NCBI RefSeq assembly: GCF_041538065.1
Contig: NZ_JBGORW010000013.1
Location: forward strand, 1-50,324
Origin: Leptotrichia hongkongensis
Lineage (GTDB): Bacteria > Fusobacteriota > Fusobacteriia > Fusobacteriales > Leptotrichiaceae
DNA: 50,324 nt
Reading direction: 5' to 3'
Shown here: positions 35,960 through 44,074 of the stretch, piece after piece
Position numbering within the stretch: position 1 is the first letter of the stretch
Layout of the letters: every line of letters starts with the position of its first letter
Position numbers and translations under genes: made by a program
Notes under the pieces: model-generated
What the model saw: the letters and a program-made list of their open reading frames with translations, nothing else
Databases searched by the model: none
Told to the model about the DNA's origin: nothing

Positions 35960-36730
35960 TTATTGAATAGTTTCGATAAAATTTACAGCCTTTCCCAAAA
36001 TACGTTTTATTCGTTCATTTTTTACTATGACAGGAGAATCAAGATTTTCAATAATATCAGCTATTTCTCCATTTTCTATTATAACTATTTTATCACATAG
36101 GTAATAACATGCTTCAAAATCATGGGAAATAAAAATATATGTTAAATTCATAGTTTCCTTTAGTGAGCCAAGAAGTTCAAGTATTTGCTCTTGAATAACA
36201 GGATCAAGCCCGCTGACAGATTCATCAAATATGATTATTTCAGGTTCTAGTATTAATGCTCTTGCAATACATACCCTTTGCAGCTGTCCTCCGCTTAGTT
36301 GAATAGCCTTTTGTGACATAAATTCAGGGTTAAGTCCTACTTTTTCTAAAAAATTTTCTGCACGTTTTTTCATTTCCTCGTATGAAATTTCTTTTTTATA
36401 GTGTATTTTTAGAGGTTCAGTCAAGACTTCTTCGACTGTATATTTTGGATTTACTGCACCAAAAGCATTTTGAAAAACTAACTGAATTTTACGATGAATT
36501 AAGGATAGTTGCTTTTTATTGATATTTTTGTATGATATTTCATTAAATATGATATTTCCTTCATCAAAAGATTCCAGTCCTACAAGCAGTTTTGCTAATG
36601 TACTTTTTCCTGAACCACTTTCTCCCATAATGCCAAGACATTCGTTTTGTAAAACAGATAAATTTATTTTAGACAAAATGGCTTTTTTATCATAGTGTTT
36701 GCTTACATTTTCAATTACTAATTTTTTCAT
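35960..36730 (-). CDS. nikE: ABC transporter ATPase, NikE/DppF type
   Basis: This 256-residue ATPase has Walker A IMGESGSGKSTLAKLL, signature QLSGGQLQRVCIARAL, Walker B ILEPEIIIFDESVSGLD and the H-loop FISHD. It pairs with the NikD-type ATPase encoded just upstream (one-base gap) to power the permease pair. It is the last gene of a five-gene operon in nikABCDE order. Family alone does not distinguish metal from oligopeptide transport. The binding protein and the riboswitch favour a metal. Confidence 0.85.
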   Translation of the reverse strand: MKKLVIENVSKHYDKKAILSKINLSVLQNECLGIMGESGSGKSTLAKLLVGLESFDEGNIIFNEISYKNINKKQLSLIHRKIQLVFQNAFGAVNPKYTVEEVLTEPLKIHYKKEISYEEMKKRAENFLEKVGLNPEFMSQKAIQLSGGQLQRVCIARALILEPEIIIFDESVSGLDPVIQEQILELLGSLKETMNLTYIFISHDFEACYYLCDKIVIIENGEIADIIENLDSPVIVKNERIKRILGKAVNFIETIQ

Positions 36731-36731
36731 A

Positions 36732-37517
36732 TTAAATTCCTTCTTTTTTGTATCTTGTGTAGCGTTTTCTCAATATTAATGATTTCCCGTAGTCACTTTG
36801 AGGATTTTTTAACATATCAGAAGTATTACCTTTTTCAATCAAATTTCCATTTTTCATAATAATTATTTTTCCGTCAAGTTCTTTTGCGAGGTTGTAATCG
36901 TGAGTAATTACTATAAGTGAGGTGTTTTGGGATTGCAGATTTTTTAGTAATTCAGTAACTTTTTCGGTATTATAGTAATCAAGGGCTGAAGTAGGCTCGT
37001 CAGCTATCAGTAGCTCAGGTTCCAGTTGAATCATCATGGAAAACATTATTCTTTGTAACATTCCACCACTTAACTGGAATGGATATTTTTTCATTAATGC
37101 TTCTGGATTTGGAAGATTTAATTTTTTCATTTCTTCAATCATCTTCTTTATACATTCTTTTTTTGACAAGCCAAGCCTGCTTTGAAACAGCTCCACAGCG
37201 TGAGATTCCACATTTTGAAAAGGGTTAAACACAGCCATAGGATTTTGGGAAATGTATGAAATTTTTTTACCTCTGTATTCATTCCACTCCTTTTCTGATA
37301 TTTTCAATAAATCTTTTTCATCAAAGAATATATTCCCATTTATGCTGGCATTATCAGGCTTTATTCCTACTAATAATCTGGAAAGCATTGTTTTTCCTGA
37401 ACCGCTTTCACCGATGATAATAAGAGTTTCTCCCTTTGGTAATGTAAACGAAATGTCATTTAGTATTGTTTTGTTATCAATACTGACTTTTAGTGCATTT
37501 ATATCTAATTTTTCCAT
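36732..37517 (-). CDS. nikD: ABC transporter ATPase, NikD/DppD type
   Basis: This 261-residue ATPase has Walker A IIGESGSGKTMLSRLL, Q-loop ISYISQNPMAVFNPF, signature QLSGGMLQRIMFSMM and Walker B LLIADEPTSALD. It is shorter than typical oligopeptide OppD proteins, lacking most of the C-terminal extension, which suits NikD. It overlaps the 3' end of the upstream permease gene by 13 bases, indicating coupled translation. Confidence 0.85.
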   Translation of the reverse strand: MEKLDINALKVSIDNKTILNDISFTLPKGETLIIIGESGSGKTMLSRLLVGIKPDNASINGNIFFDEKDLLKISEKEWNEYRGKKISYISQNPMAVFNPFQNVESHAVELFQSRLGLSKKECIKKMIEEMKKLNLPNPEALMKKYPFQLSGGMLQRIMFSMMIQLEPELLIADEPTSALDYYNTEKVTELLKNLQSQNTSLIVITHDYNLAKELDGKIIIMKNGNLIEKGNTSDMLKNPQSDYGKSLILRKRYTRYKKEGI

Positions 37518-38317
37518 AATTTTTTTATTCCTTTATTATCAAAAGTTTCTCCTAACAGGTTAAATGTTAAAACTGTTATGAATATAGCAAGTCCTGGATA
37601 TAGTACCAGCCCTGGAATTCGTCTGAAGTAAGGTTTTGCGTCGTTTAGCATCATTCCCCATTCGGATATGTTTGGCTGTACTCCTATTCCTAAAAAGGAA
37701 AATCCTGAAATCATTAAAATTATATTTCCAATATTCATTAGGGCTGCGATTAGAACAGGCTTGAAAACAAAAGGGAGAATATGTCTTTTTATTATAAAAA
37801 AAGGTGGAGCTCCTATTGCCTGTGCTGCCTGAACATACTCCTGCTGTTTGACACTAGAAACTGTATTTCTTAAAATTCTTGCATAGTAAATCCATTCAAT
37901 AGCGCTTACAGCAATTACAATATTCCCTATTCCTTGACCTAAAATACCGACAAATGCCATCGATAAAAGAAAACTTGGGAAAGCCATAAAGACATTTACA
38001 ATCCATAAAAATATTTTATCCAGCTTCCCTCCAAACCAGCCTGCCAAAATTCCTACAGGAAAGCTTATGCATAATGTAACAACTGTAATTAGTGCTGAAA
38101 TCATAAGTGACAGCCTTGTTCCGTAGATTAGTCTTGAAAGAACATCCCTTCCCATATGGTCTGTTCCCAGCTTATGAATTTTGCTTGGAAGTTGAAGTTT
38201 TTGTGAAATGTCAGTAAACTGTGGATCATAAGGAGCAAGTAAAGGTGCAAAAATAGCAATGAAAATCAATACAGCAAGTAATGATACTGAAAAATAAAAT
38301 AATTTTCTTTTTTTCAT
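37505..38317 (-). CDS. nikC: ABC transporter permease, NikC/DppC type
   Basis: This 270-residue inner-membrane permease has about six helices. It has the N-terminal region typical of the family (PYDPQFTDISQKLQLPSKIH, then LGTDHMGRDVLSRLIYGTR) and a C-terminal EAA-type cytoplasmic loop (EYVQAAQAIGAPPFFIIKRH) that contacts the ATPases. It starts two bases after the stop of the partner permease. Confidence 0.88.
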   Translation of the reverse strand: MKKRKLFYFSVSLLAVLIFIAIFAPLLAPYDPQFTDISQKLQLPSKIHKLGTDHMGRDVLSRLIYGTRLSLMISALITVVTLCISFPVGILAGWFGGKLDKIFLWIVNVFMAFPSFLLSMAFVGILGQGIGNIVIAVSAIEWIYYARILRNTVSSVKQQEYVQAAQAIGAPPFFIIKRHILPFVFKPVLIAALMNIGNIILMISGFSFLGIGVQPNISEWGMMLNDAKPYFRRIPGLVLYPGLAIFITVLTFNLLGETFDNKGIKKLWKN

Positions 38318-38319
38318 AA

Positions 38320-39264
38320 TTACAATACACCTCCAGCTTTAGATTTTTCTTTTATTCTTAATCTTGGATCCATATATTTTACAAGTGCTTGAGTAAATTC
38401 ATTTACAATAATAGACATTATTCCAAAAAATAAAAGACAAATTTGAATTAATGGGAAATCTCCAGTTTTTACAGCTGTAGTAAATAATTTTCCAATACCA
38501 GGCCAAGCAAAAATTTCTTCAATTAACACACTTCCTGTCAGTAAATACATAATATTTGAACTTAGAACTGTAATAATTGGAATAGATGTATTTCTTAGCA
38601 AATGGTTAAGAATTATTCTTTTTTTTGAAACACCTCGAATAATTGCATTTTCAACATGAGCTTTATCCATTTCTTCAAGTATATTTTTTCTTATAAAAAA
38701 AGTTGTCTGTGCGATTAAAGGTAGTACAAGCGTTATGCAAGGCAAGATAAAATTTTTCCAGTCGCCTCTTCCTGAAACAGGCAGGATTTTTAATGAAACT
38801 GAAAAGAAAATAATTAGTATATAGCCTAGCCAAAAAGTGGGAAGTGATACTCCTGCGTATGATAAAGCTTGAACTGTATAGTCAAAAATTGTATTTTTCT
38901 TGATTGCGCTTAAGACTCCTAATAAAGGAGATAATATAATTAAAATTACAAATGAAAAAAATCCAAGCTGAAAAGTTGGAACAATAGCTTCATTTACAAG
39001 CTCTATAACAGGAGTTTTTTTTGTATATGATATTCCAAAATCACCTTTTAATATATCTGTGAGCCAGTTAAAATATTGAATATATAAAGGTTTGTCTAAT
39101 CCTAAATTTTTTCTAGCTGCTTTTAATGTTTCAGCAGTTATGCTTACATGAGATGCCCTTAAATAATTTTGGGCAGGATCTCCTGGCGACAGTTTTACAA
39201 GGAAAAATGTAATAACTGATATTGCCAGAAAAATCGAAAATAATGATATTAATTTTTTTATCAC
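38320..39264 (-). CDS. nikB: ABC transporter permease, NikB/DppB type
   Basis: This 314-residue permease has about six helices. It starts with the family pattern of one helix followed by LVKLSPGDPAQNYLR and LGLDKPLYIQYFNWL. The EAA loop (DKAHVENAIIRGVSKKRIIL) and GSVLIEEIFAWPGIGKLF match DppB/NikB proteins. A 128-base gap separates it from the binding-protein gene, commonly seen where the binding protein is made in excess. Confidence 0.88.
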   Translation of the reverse strand: MIKKLISLFSIFLAISVITFFLVKLSPGDPAQNYLRASHVSITAETLKAARKNLGLDKPLYIQYFNWLTDILKGDFGISYTKKTPVIELVNEAIVPTFQLGFFSFVILIILSPLLGVLSAIKKNTIFDYTVQALSYAGVSLPTFWLGYILIIFFSVSLKILPVSGRGDWKNFILPCITLVLPLIAQTTFFIRKNILEEMDKAHVENAIIRGVSKKRIILNHLLRNTSIPIITVLSSNIMYLLTGSVLIEEIFAWPGIGKLFTTAVKTGDFPLIQICLLFFGIMSIIVNEFTQALVKYMDPRLRIKEKSKAGGVL

Positions 39265-39392
39265 AAAATCATCCCTTAAAATTGAATACTTTAAACCTCT
39301 CCAAAACCAAACTTTTAAAAATTATTTGAATAAATTATCTGTAATTTCTAGATTCAATTTTGAAGAGGCTTCACTATTTTGATATTTTTAAT

Positions 39393-41015
39393 TTATTTTA
39401 CTTTTACAGTTGTCCATACAGGAATTCTATTTTCTTCTGGCATAAATTTCACGCCTTCTAGCTCTCCAGTTCTATAAACACTTAATAAAGCTTGATAGCT
39501 GATTGGAATATATACAGCTTGCTCTTGTAAAGTAGTTAATACATATTTATACATTTCATTTAATTTAGTTTCATCAGGTTCAATTAATAAAGCTTTGATA
39601 GTTTTATCTAGTTCAGCTTTCATTGGTAAACCTAGTTGCGCAACATAGCCAGGATTTGTTCCTTTAACCGAATCATCAGCCATTGCAGTCAGGTAAGCAT
39701 GCGGATCCCAAGGAGCTCCCCATGAATAGTCAGACATTAAGTCATAATTTTTTGCAGTTGCATTTTCCCAGTATGCTTTTTCTTCCATTGCCTTTAAGTC
39801 AACTTGTATACCAATTTTTTTCCATTCTCCTTGAATGTATTCCCCTATATTTTTATCTGTAACTTTAGAACTGATGTAAGGGAAAGATAGAATCATTTTT
39901 TTACCATCTTTTTCTCTCATACCGTCAGCACCTTTTTTCCACCCTGCTTCATCAAGCAATGTCTCTGCTTTTGCCAAGTCAAAGTTATATTTTGTAAGTT
40001 CTATATTTGTGTGAGGTACATTTGGAGCAAAAATTGTATCAGCAGGTTTTTCAACACCACCAAATATATTTTTTGCGATACTTTGTTTATCTACAGCATG
40101 ACTCAATGCTTGTCTTACTTTAAGATCTTTTAAAATCGGGCTTGTAGTATTTAAAAGAATCATTCTTGTAGACATTGGTTCAGAAGTGGCAGTAGTGTAT
40201 TTTTTATCTTGTCTGTATGTTTCAAATCTATCCAAGCTAATTAAACTGTTTCCATAAATCAAATCAATATCTCCAGCTTCAAATTGAAGAGCAAGTGTTT
40301 CGCTATCTGGAATATTTTTAATTACAACTTCTGAAGCGGCAGGTTTTTCTCCCCAGTAATATTCATTTCTTACGAAAACTGCATATTCATTATTTTTATG
40401 TTCTTTTAACACCCAAGCACCTGTCCCTATAGGTTTTTTTATACCTTTAGAAGTATCTCCATTTTCAGGGAAACCAGCATCTCCTAAAAAACGTATAGGA
40501 CGTATCATTGCCAAGTCATAGAGTGTTGCAGTATAAGCTGTATCTAGAACTATTTCAAATGTATAATCGTCAACTGCTCTGTATGATTTTAAATGATTAG
40601 TAAATGCAAACCATGAGTGATTTGGTTTGTTTTGTTTAGAAAAGATAGTGTCAAAGTTTTTTACAACATTTTTTGCATTAAAGTCTGAACCGTCTGAGAA
40701 TTTTACATTTTTTCTCAATTTAAAAGTGTAAGTTTTTCCATCTTTGGAAATATCCCAAGATTCAGCTAGCATAGGTTTAATTTTTCCATTTTCTCCGTAA
40801 GATACAAGTCCATCGTAAACCATATCCTGTGTGATAAACTGGCTTGGCAAATATTCATGCGGATTTAGATTCCCAACAGAATCCTGATTAAATGCCAACG
40901 TGATTTTACTAGATTTTTCAGCTTTTCCTTTTGCCGTCTCTTTTTGTTTTGGCTGACAAGCAAAAATAATTCCCATTATCAGCAAAATGATAATCGTCTT
41001 GAATGAATTTTTCAT
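39393..41015 (-). CDS. nikA: NikA-type metal-binding lipoprotein
   Basis: This 540-residue solute-binding protein has a lipoprotein signal peptide (MGIIFACQ lipobox, Cys about residue 20). It aligns well by eye with E. coli NikA along its length: GNLNPHEYLPSQFITQDMVY, IGTGAWVLKEHKNN, VFVRNEYYWGEKPA, GDIDLIYGN and YSWGAPWDPHAYLTAM, whose His matches the region of the NikA nickel-chelate ligand. GAAGGAG precedes the ATG. Upstream lies a cobalamin riboswitch, so cobalt is the more likely physiological cargo. Nickel remains possible. Confidence 0.85.
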   Translation of the reverse strand: MKNSFKTIIILLIMGIIFACQPKQKETAKGKAEKSSKITLAFNQDSVGNLNPHEYLPSQFITQDMVYDGLVSYGENGKIKPMLAESWDISKDGKTYTFKLRKNVKFSDGSDFNAKNVVKNFDTIFSKQNKPNHSWFAFTNHLKSYRAVDDYTFEIVLDTAYTATLYDLAMIRPIRFLGDAGFPENGDTSKGIKKPIGTGAWVLKEHKNNEYAVFVRNEYYWGEKPAASEVVIKNIPDSETLALQFEAGDIDLIYGNSLISLDRFETYRQDKKYTTATSEPMSTRMILLNTTSPILKDLKVRQALSHAVDKQSIAKNIFGGVEKPADTIFAPNVPHTNIELTKYNFDLAKAETLLDEAGWKKGADGMREKDGKKMILSFPYISSKVTDKNIGEYIQGEWKKIGIQVDLKAMEEKAYWENATAKNYDLMSDYSWGAPWDPHAYLTAMADDSVKGTNPGYVAQLGLPMKAELDKTIKALLIEPDETKLNEMYKYVLTTLQEQAVYIPISYQALLSVYRTGELEGVKFMPEENRIPVWTTVKVK

Positions 41016-41071
41016 TTTTTTCTCCTTCTATTTAAATTATTTTTTATTATATTCATATTACTTTATAAAAA

Positions 41072-41108
41072 CAAAAAAACCGTTTATGCTTATCTAAAGC
41101 GAACGGTT
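41072..41108 (-). terminator. riboswitch-controlled terminator ahead of nikA
   Basis: Read on the - strand, AACCGTT pairs with AACGGTT (41102-41108 with 41078-41084), with an inner GCTT/AAGC stem, followed by a T tract. Just upstream GGTTAAA can pair with TTTAACC, which overlaps the 5' arm, giving an antiterminator. This is a transcription-attenuation expression platform. Confidence 0.8.
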
Positions 41109-41190
41109 AAAGACTGATATATTAAAAAAGCTGAATAACTTCAGGAATTTAAATTTCATTTAACCATCTGCCGTAGTCAATCTATGAATA

Positions 41191-41313
41191 ATTATTATGG
41201 ATAGTTATCCGACTTAAAAACTATTAAATTATAGTTTTTTCACGGTTGCGGGACAGTGTAAGAATTTCACTTACTTCCCTATCTTTCGATTTTTTCAAAT
41301 CACTCATAATAAT
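41191..41313 (-). ncRNA. cobalamin riboswitch
   Basis: On the - strand the conserved core reads GTGAAATTCTTACACTGTCC followed by CGCAACCGTGA, and the B12 box reads AGTCGGATAACTATCC (41199-41214). The closing stem P1 is visible: ATTATTATG (41305-41313) pairs with CATAATAAT (41191-41199). The aptamer is about 123 bases, a compact form. Binding of a cobalamin should favour the terminator at 41072-41108 and lower expression of the nik-type transporter when B12 is plentiful. Confidence 0.88.
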
Positions 41314-41364
41314 GTTTAAGTTTAAGTTTATGTTTAATGTATTTTTCTAGATTTTATAATATAT

Positions 41365-41460
41365 ACTCAAACCTACTTAAAATTAAACTGCTAAAAATTA
41401 TATAAATTTAGGGTTTGAGTAAAATAGTCATAACTTTTGAGTTTAGTTTTAAAGCAGTTT
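41365..41460. repeat. two interleaved inverted repeats upstream of the riboswitch
   Basis: ACTCAAACC (41365-41373) is complementary to GGTTTGAGT (41412-41420), and AAACTGCT (41385-41392) is complementary to AGCAGTTT (41453-41460). The arms alternate, so as RNA they would form a pseudoknot-like fold rather than nested hairpins. They lie in the long leader between the likely nik promoter and the riboswitch. Confidence 0.45.
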
Positions 41461-41555
41461 TACTATAATAACTGTTAAAAATAAAAAATCTGTAGAGCTA
41501 TAATAATCTAGTTTGAAGTAGTTTTGTTATGTAAAGTAATAATCTCATAATTTAC

Positions 41556-41572
41556 AAAAATTTTACCATATT
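41556..41572. repeat. 17-base direct repeat (second copy at 41854-41870)
   Basis: AAAAATTTTACCATATT occurs exactly at 41556-41572 and 41854-41870. The first copy contains the -10 of the likely - strand nik promoter. The second lies just upstream of the gapA promoter. The rest of 41461-41887 is AT-rich and I see no gene in it. Confidence 0.6.
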
Positions 41573-41588
41573 GTACATATTTTTTCAA
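41560..41588 (-). promoter_or_regulatory. probable promoter for the riboswitch-nikABCDE transcript
   Basis: On the - strand TTGAAA (41583-41588) and TAAAAT (41560-41565) are 17 bases apart, with TATGG forming an extended -10. The transcript would carry a leader of roughly 240 bases before the aptamer. Confidence 0.6.
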
Positions 41589-41886
41589 TCTATTTGTTAA
41601 TAAAATAAAGTAAAAATTATTATATTTTTGATAGAATTAAAAACAAAAAATAATAAAAAATAAAATGAAGTTATTGTTTTAAATTTAAATTTTTATTTCG
41701 AAAAAAAATAGTTGTATAGATTTTTTCCAAAAAGAAAGTATTACCTCAAATTGACAGTTTCTAATTTTTTGAGATCATAGATTGTAAAATATATTGTTTT
41801 TATTAGATTTTTTTAATATTTTTTAGCACTATATTTGATTGTATAACGTACCTAAAAATTTTACCATATTTTATTAATTCCTAACT

Positions 41887-41916
41887 GTTGAAAATTCAAC
41901 GAAAATATGATATACT
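41887..41916 (+). promoter_or_regulatory. gapA promoter with overlapping palindrome
   Basis: TTGAAA (41888-41893) and TATACT (41911-41916) are 17 bases apart. The -35 lies within a perfect palindrome GTTGAAAATTCAAC (41887-41900), a candidate operator. A TTG in frame with gapA coincides with the -35 and is therefore not a start codon. Confidence 0.75.
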
Positions 41917-41977
41917 CAAATTGTATAGAATAATATATTTTTTTAATATATTAAAATTTTTAGGAGGTATTATTAAA

Positions 41978-42991
41978 ATGGCAATTAAAGTAGCAATTAA
42001 CGGATTTGGAAGAATCGGAAGATTAGCATTAAGATTAATGGCTGAACAAACAGACAAATTTGAAGTGGTGGCAATTAATGATTTAACAGATGCTAAAATG
42101 TTAGCACACTTATTCAAATATGACTCATCTCAAGGAAGATTCAATGGAACTATCGAAGTTAAAGAAGGAGCTTTCGTAGTAAACGGAAAAGAAATCAAAA
42201 CTTTCGCAAAAGCTAACCCTGAAGAATTACCTTGGGGAGAATTAGGTGTTGACGTAGTATTGGAAGCTACAGGATTCTTTGCTACAAAAGATAAAGCAGA
42301 ATTACACGTTAAAGCAGGAGCTAAAAAAGTAGTTATTACTGCACCTGGTGGAAACGATGTTAAAACAGTTGTTTACAATGTAAACCACGAAATTTTAGAT
42401 GGATCTGAAACAGTTATTTCAGGAGCTTCTTGTACAACTAACTGTTTAGCACCAATGGCTAAAGCATTAAACGATAACTTTGGTGTTGTAACTGGTACAA
42501 TGACAACTATCCACGCTTACACTGGAGACCAAAACACTTTAGATGCACCTCACAGAAAAGGTGACTTAAGAAGAGCAAGAGCTGCAGCTGTAAACATTGT
42601 TCCTAACTCAACAGGAGCTGCAAAAGCAATTGGACTAGTAGTACCTGAATTAAACGGAAAATTAGATGGAGCTGCTCAAAGAGTACCTGTTCCAACTGGT
42701 TCATTAACTGAATTAGTATCAATCTTAAACAAAAAAGTAACTGTAGAAGAAGTAAACGCAGCTATGAAAGCAGCAGCTAACGAATCATTCGGATATACTG
42801 AAGAAGAATTAGTATCTTCTGACATCGTTGGAATTCACTTCGGATCATTATTTGACGCAACACAAACAAAAATTGTTCAAAACGGAGATACTCAATTAGT
42901 TAAAACAGTATCTTGGTATGACAATGAAATGTCTTATACAGCTCAATTAATTAGAACTTTAGGATACTTCGCAAGCAAAATTGCTAAATAA
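41978..42991 (+). CDS. gapA: glyceraldehyde-3-phosphate dehydrogenase
   Basis: This 337-residue type I GAPDH catalyses the NAD-dependent oxidative phosphorylation step of glycolysis. MAIKVAINGFGRIGRLALRL is the NAD-binding N-terminus, SGASCTTNCLAPMAK holds catalytic Cys152, and SWYDNEMSYTAQLIRT is the C-terminal signature. ATG 41978 is ten bases after AGGAGG. Codon choice is more C-rich at third positions than neighbours (for example AAC, TTC, GAC), as expected for a highly expressed gene. It is a single-gene unit with its own promoter and terminator. Confidence 0.98.
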   Translation: MAIKVAINGFGRIGRLALRLMAEQTDKFEVVAINDLTDAKMLAHLFKYDSSQGRFNGTIEVKEGAFVVNGKEIKTFAKANPEELPWGELGVDVVLEATGFFATKDKAELHVKAGAKKVVITAPGGNDVKTVVYNVNHEILDGSETVISGASCTTNCLAPMAKALNDNFGVVTGTMTTIHAYTGDQNTLDAPHRKGDLRRARAAAVNIVPNSTGAAKAIGLVVPELNGKLDGAAQRVPVPTGSLTELVSILNKKVTVEEVNAAMKAAANESFGYTEEELVSSDIVGIHFGSLFDATQTKIVQNGDTQLVKTVSWYDNEMSYTAQLIRTLGYFASKIAK

Positions 42992-43024
42992 TTGATTTAA
43001 ACAGAAATCTTAAAAATTAATTTT

Positions 43025-43058
43025 GAAAATCGGCTAGAAATAGTCGGTTTTCTTTTTT
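43025..43058 (+). terminator. intrinsic terminator after gapA
   Basis: GAAAATCGGCTA (43025-43036) pairs with TAGTCGGTTTTC (43041-43052), including G-U pairs, around a GAAA loop and followed by six T's. Confidence 0.9.
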
Positions 43059-43166
43059 ATATTATTTTTGCAAATTTAATTCTTATTTTATAAAATTTAT
43101 GATATAATAATCTAAAATTATAACCTGGCTGTTAAGATTCAAAAAATTCTAAAATTTGGAGAAAAT

Positions 43167-43892
43167 ATGGAAAATAAAGAAAATATGAAGAAGTTTTACG
43201 ATACAATAGCAGAAAAATACGATTTTATCTTTTCACTTTCAGATGTTCAGAAAAATTTTTTTCAAAAATATATTACAAGGAAAAAAGTGCTTGATGTAGG
43301 AGCTGCAACAGGTAACTTGTCAAAATTTCTAAAAAATGAAGGATATGATGTAATTTCCATTGATATAAATAAAAAATTGATTGAGCAGGCTAGAGAAAAA
43401 AATGTTGATGTAAAAAATTTGGATATGATGAAAATTGATAAATTGGGAAAATTCGGCACAATAATAAATGTTGGAAATACATTACCGCATTTAAATAGCA
43501 AAGATGAGATTTTTTTATTTTTAAAAAAAGCTTATTCACAGCTTGAAAATAATGGAAAACTGATTATTCAACTAATAAATTTTTATAAATTTTTTGAAAA
43601 TCAAAAATCTGAATCTAATTTTTTGGGAAATTTACCATTGATTGAAAATGAAAATGTGAAATTTGAACGTTATTATTACAAAAATTCTGATAATAATGTG
43701 ATTTTTAAAACTATTTTGGATGATAAGCTTGAAAATGAAGAAATTTTAACAAATGTTAATTATTTTGATTTTATGAAATTTTTTGAACAGTTAGGAATAA
43801 GCAATGTAAAAGTATTTGGAGGCTTTAAGGAGTCTGAGTTTGTTTTGAAAAAATCGCAGCCATTAATATTTGTGATTACAAAAGCTGATTAG
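43167..43892 (+). CDS. class I SAM-dependent methyltransferase
   Basis: This 241-residue protein carries the AdoMet-binding glycine motif KVLDVGAATGNLSKFLKNEG (motif I), an acidic residue after the second strand (VISIDINKKLIEQA) and later strands typical of a Methyltransf_25/11 domain. It starts MENKENMKKFYDTIAEKYDF, a usual lead-in for small-molecule methyltransferases. GGAG lies upstream, and a TATAAT at 43103-43108 may be its -10. The substrate cannot be predicted. Confidence 0.82.
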   Translation: MENKENMKKFYDTIAEKYDFIFSLSDVQKNFFQKYITRKKVLDVGAATGNLSKFLKNEGYDVISIDINKKLIEQAREKNVDVKNLDMMKIDKLGKFGTIINVGNTLPHLNSKDEIFLFLKKAYSQLENNGKLIIQLINFYKFFENQKSESNFLGNLPLIENENVKFERYYYKNSDNNVIFKTILDDKLENEEILTNVNYFDFMKFFEQLGISNVKVFGGFKESEFVLKKSQPLIFVITKAD

Positions 43893-43967
43893 ATTTAGTT
43901 TGAAATATGTTGTAAATGTATAAATTTTTGTAAGAATTAAGATGAAATTTTAAATAATAAAATAGAG

Positions 43968-43996
43968 TATGCGTTCTCTTGAATTAACGTAAATAA
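43968..43996 (+). repeat. dispersed intergenic repeat, copy 2
   Basis: This 29-base stretch matches 6097-6125 at 26 of 29 positions by my count (TATGCGTT, TGAA, TAACGTAAATAA shared). It lies just ahead of a ribosome-binding site, as copy 1 does. Confidence 0.6.
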
Positions 43997-44014
43997 TCAA
44001 TAAAGGAGAAATTT

Positions 44015-44074
44015 ATGATAATTAATGGATTTAATTATTATAAAGTAAAAAGTAAAAATTATGAAATCTTTTAA
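44015..44074 (+). CDS. possible 19-residue leader peptide
   Basis: ATG 44015 follows a strong AAGGAG (44003-44008) by six bases and encodes 19 residues (MIINGFNYYKVKSKNYEIF), ending inside the start of the next gene. The downstream ATG (44061) lacks its own ribosome-binding site, so the short frame may deliver ribosomes by translational coupling. No similarity is recognised. Confidence 0.4.
   Translation: MIINGFNYYKVKSKNYEIF

Noticed and set aside
35960..41015. Oligopeptide (Opp/Dpp) transporter
   Set aside because: The binding protein aligns more closely by eye with NikA, the NikD-type ATPase is short, and a cobalamin riboswitch controls it. A metal importer fits better, though peptide transport is not formally excluded.
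41752..41780. TTGACA as a further promoter upstream of gapA
   Set aside because: No -10-like hexamer lies at 15-19 bases downstream, and the promoter at 41888-41916 is much better.
41888..41977. In-frame TTG extension of gapA giving 30 extra residues
   Set aside because: The TTG is the -35 box and the next bases hold the -10. AGGAGG and homology fix the start at 41978.
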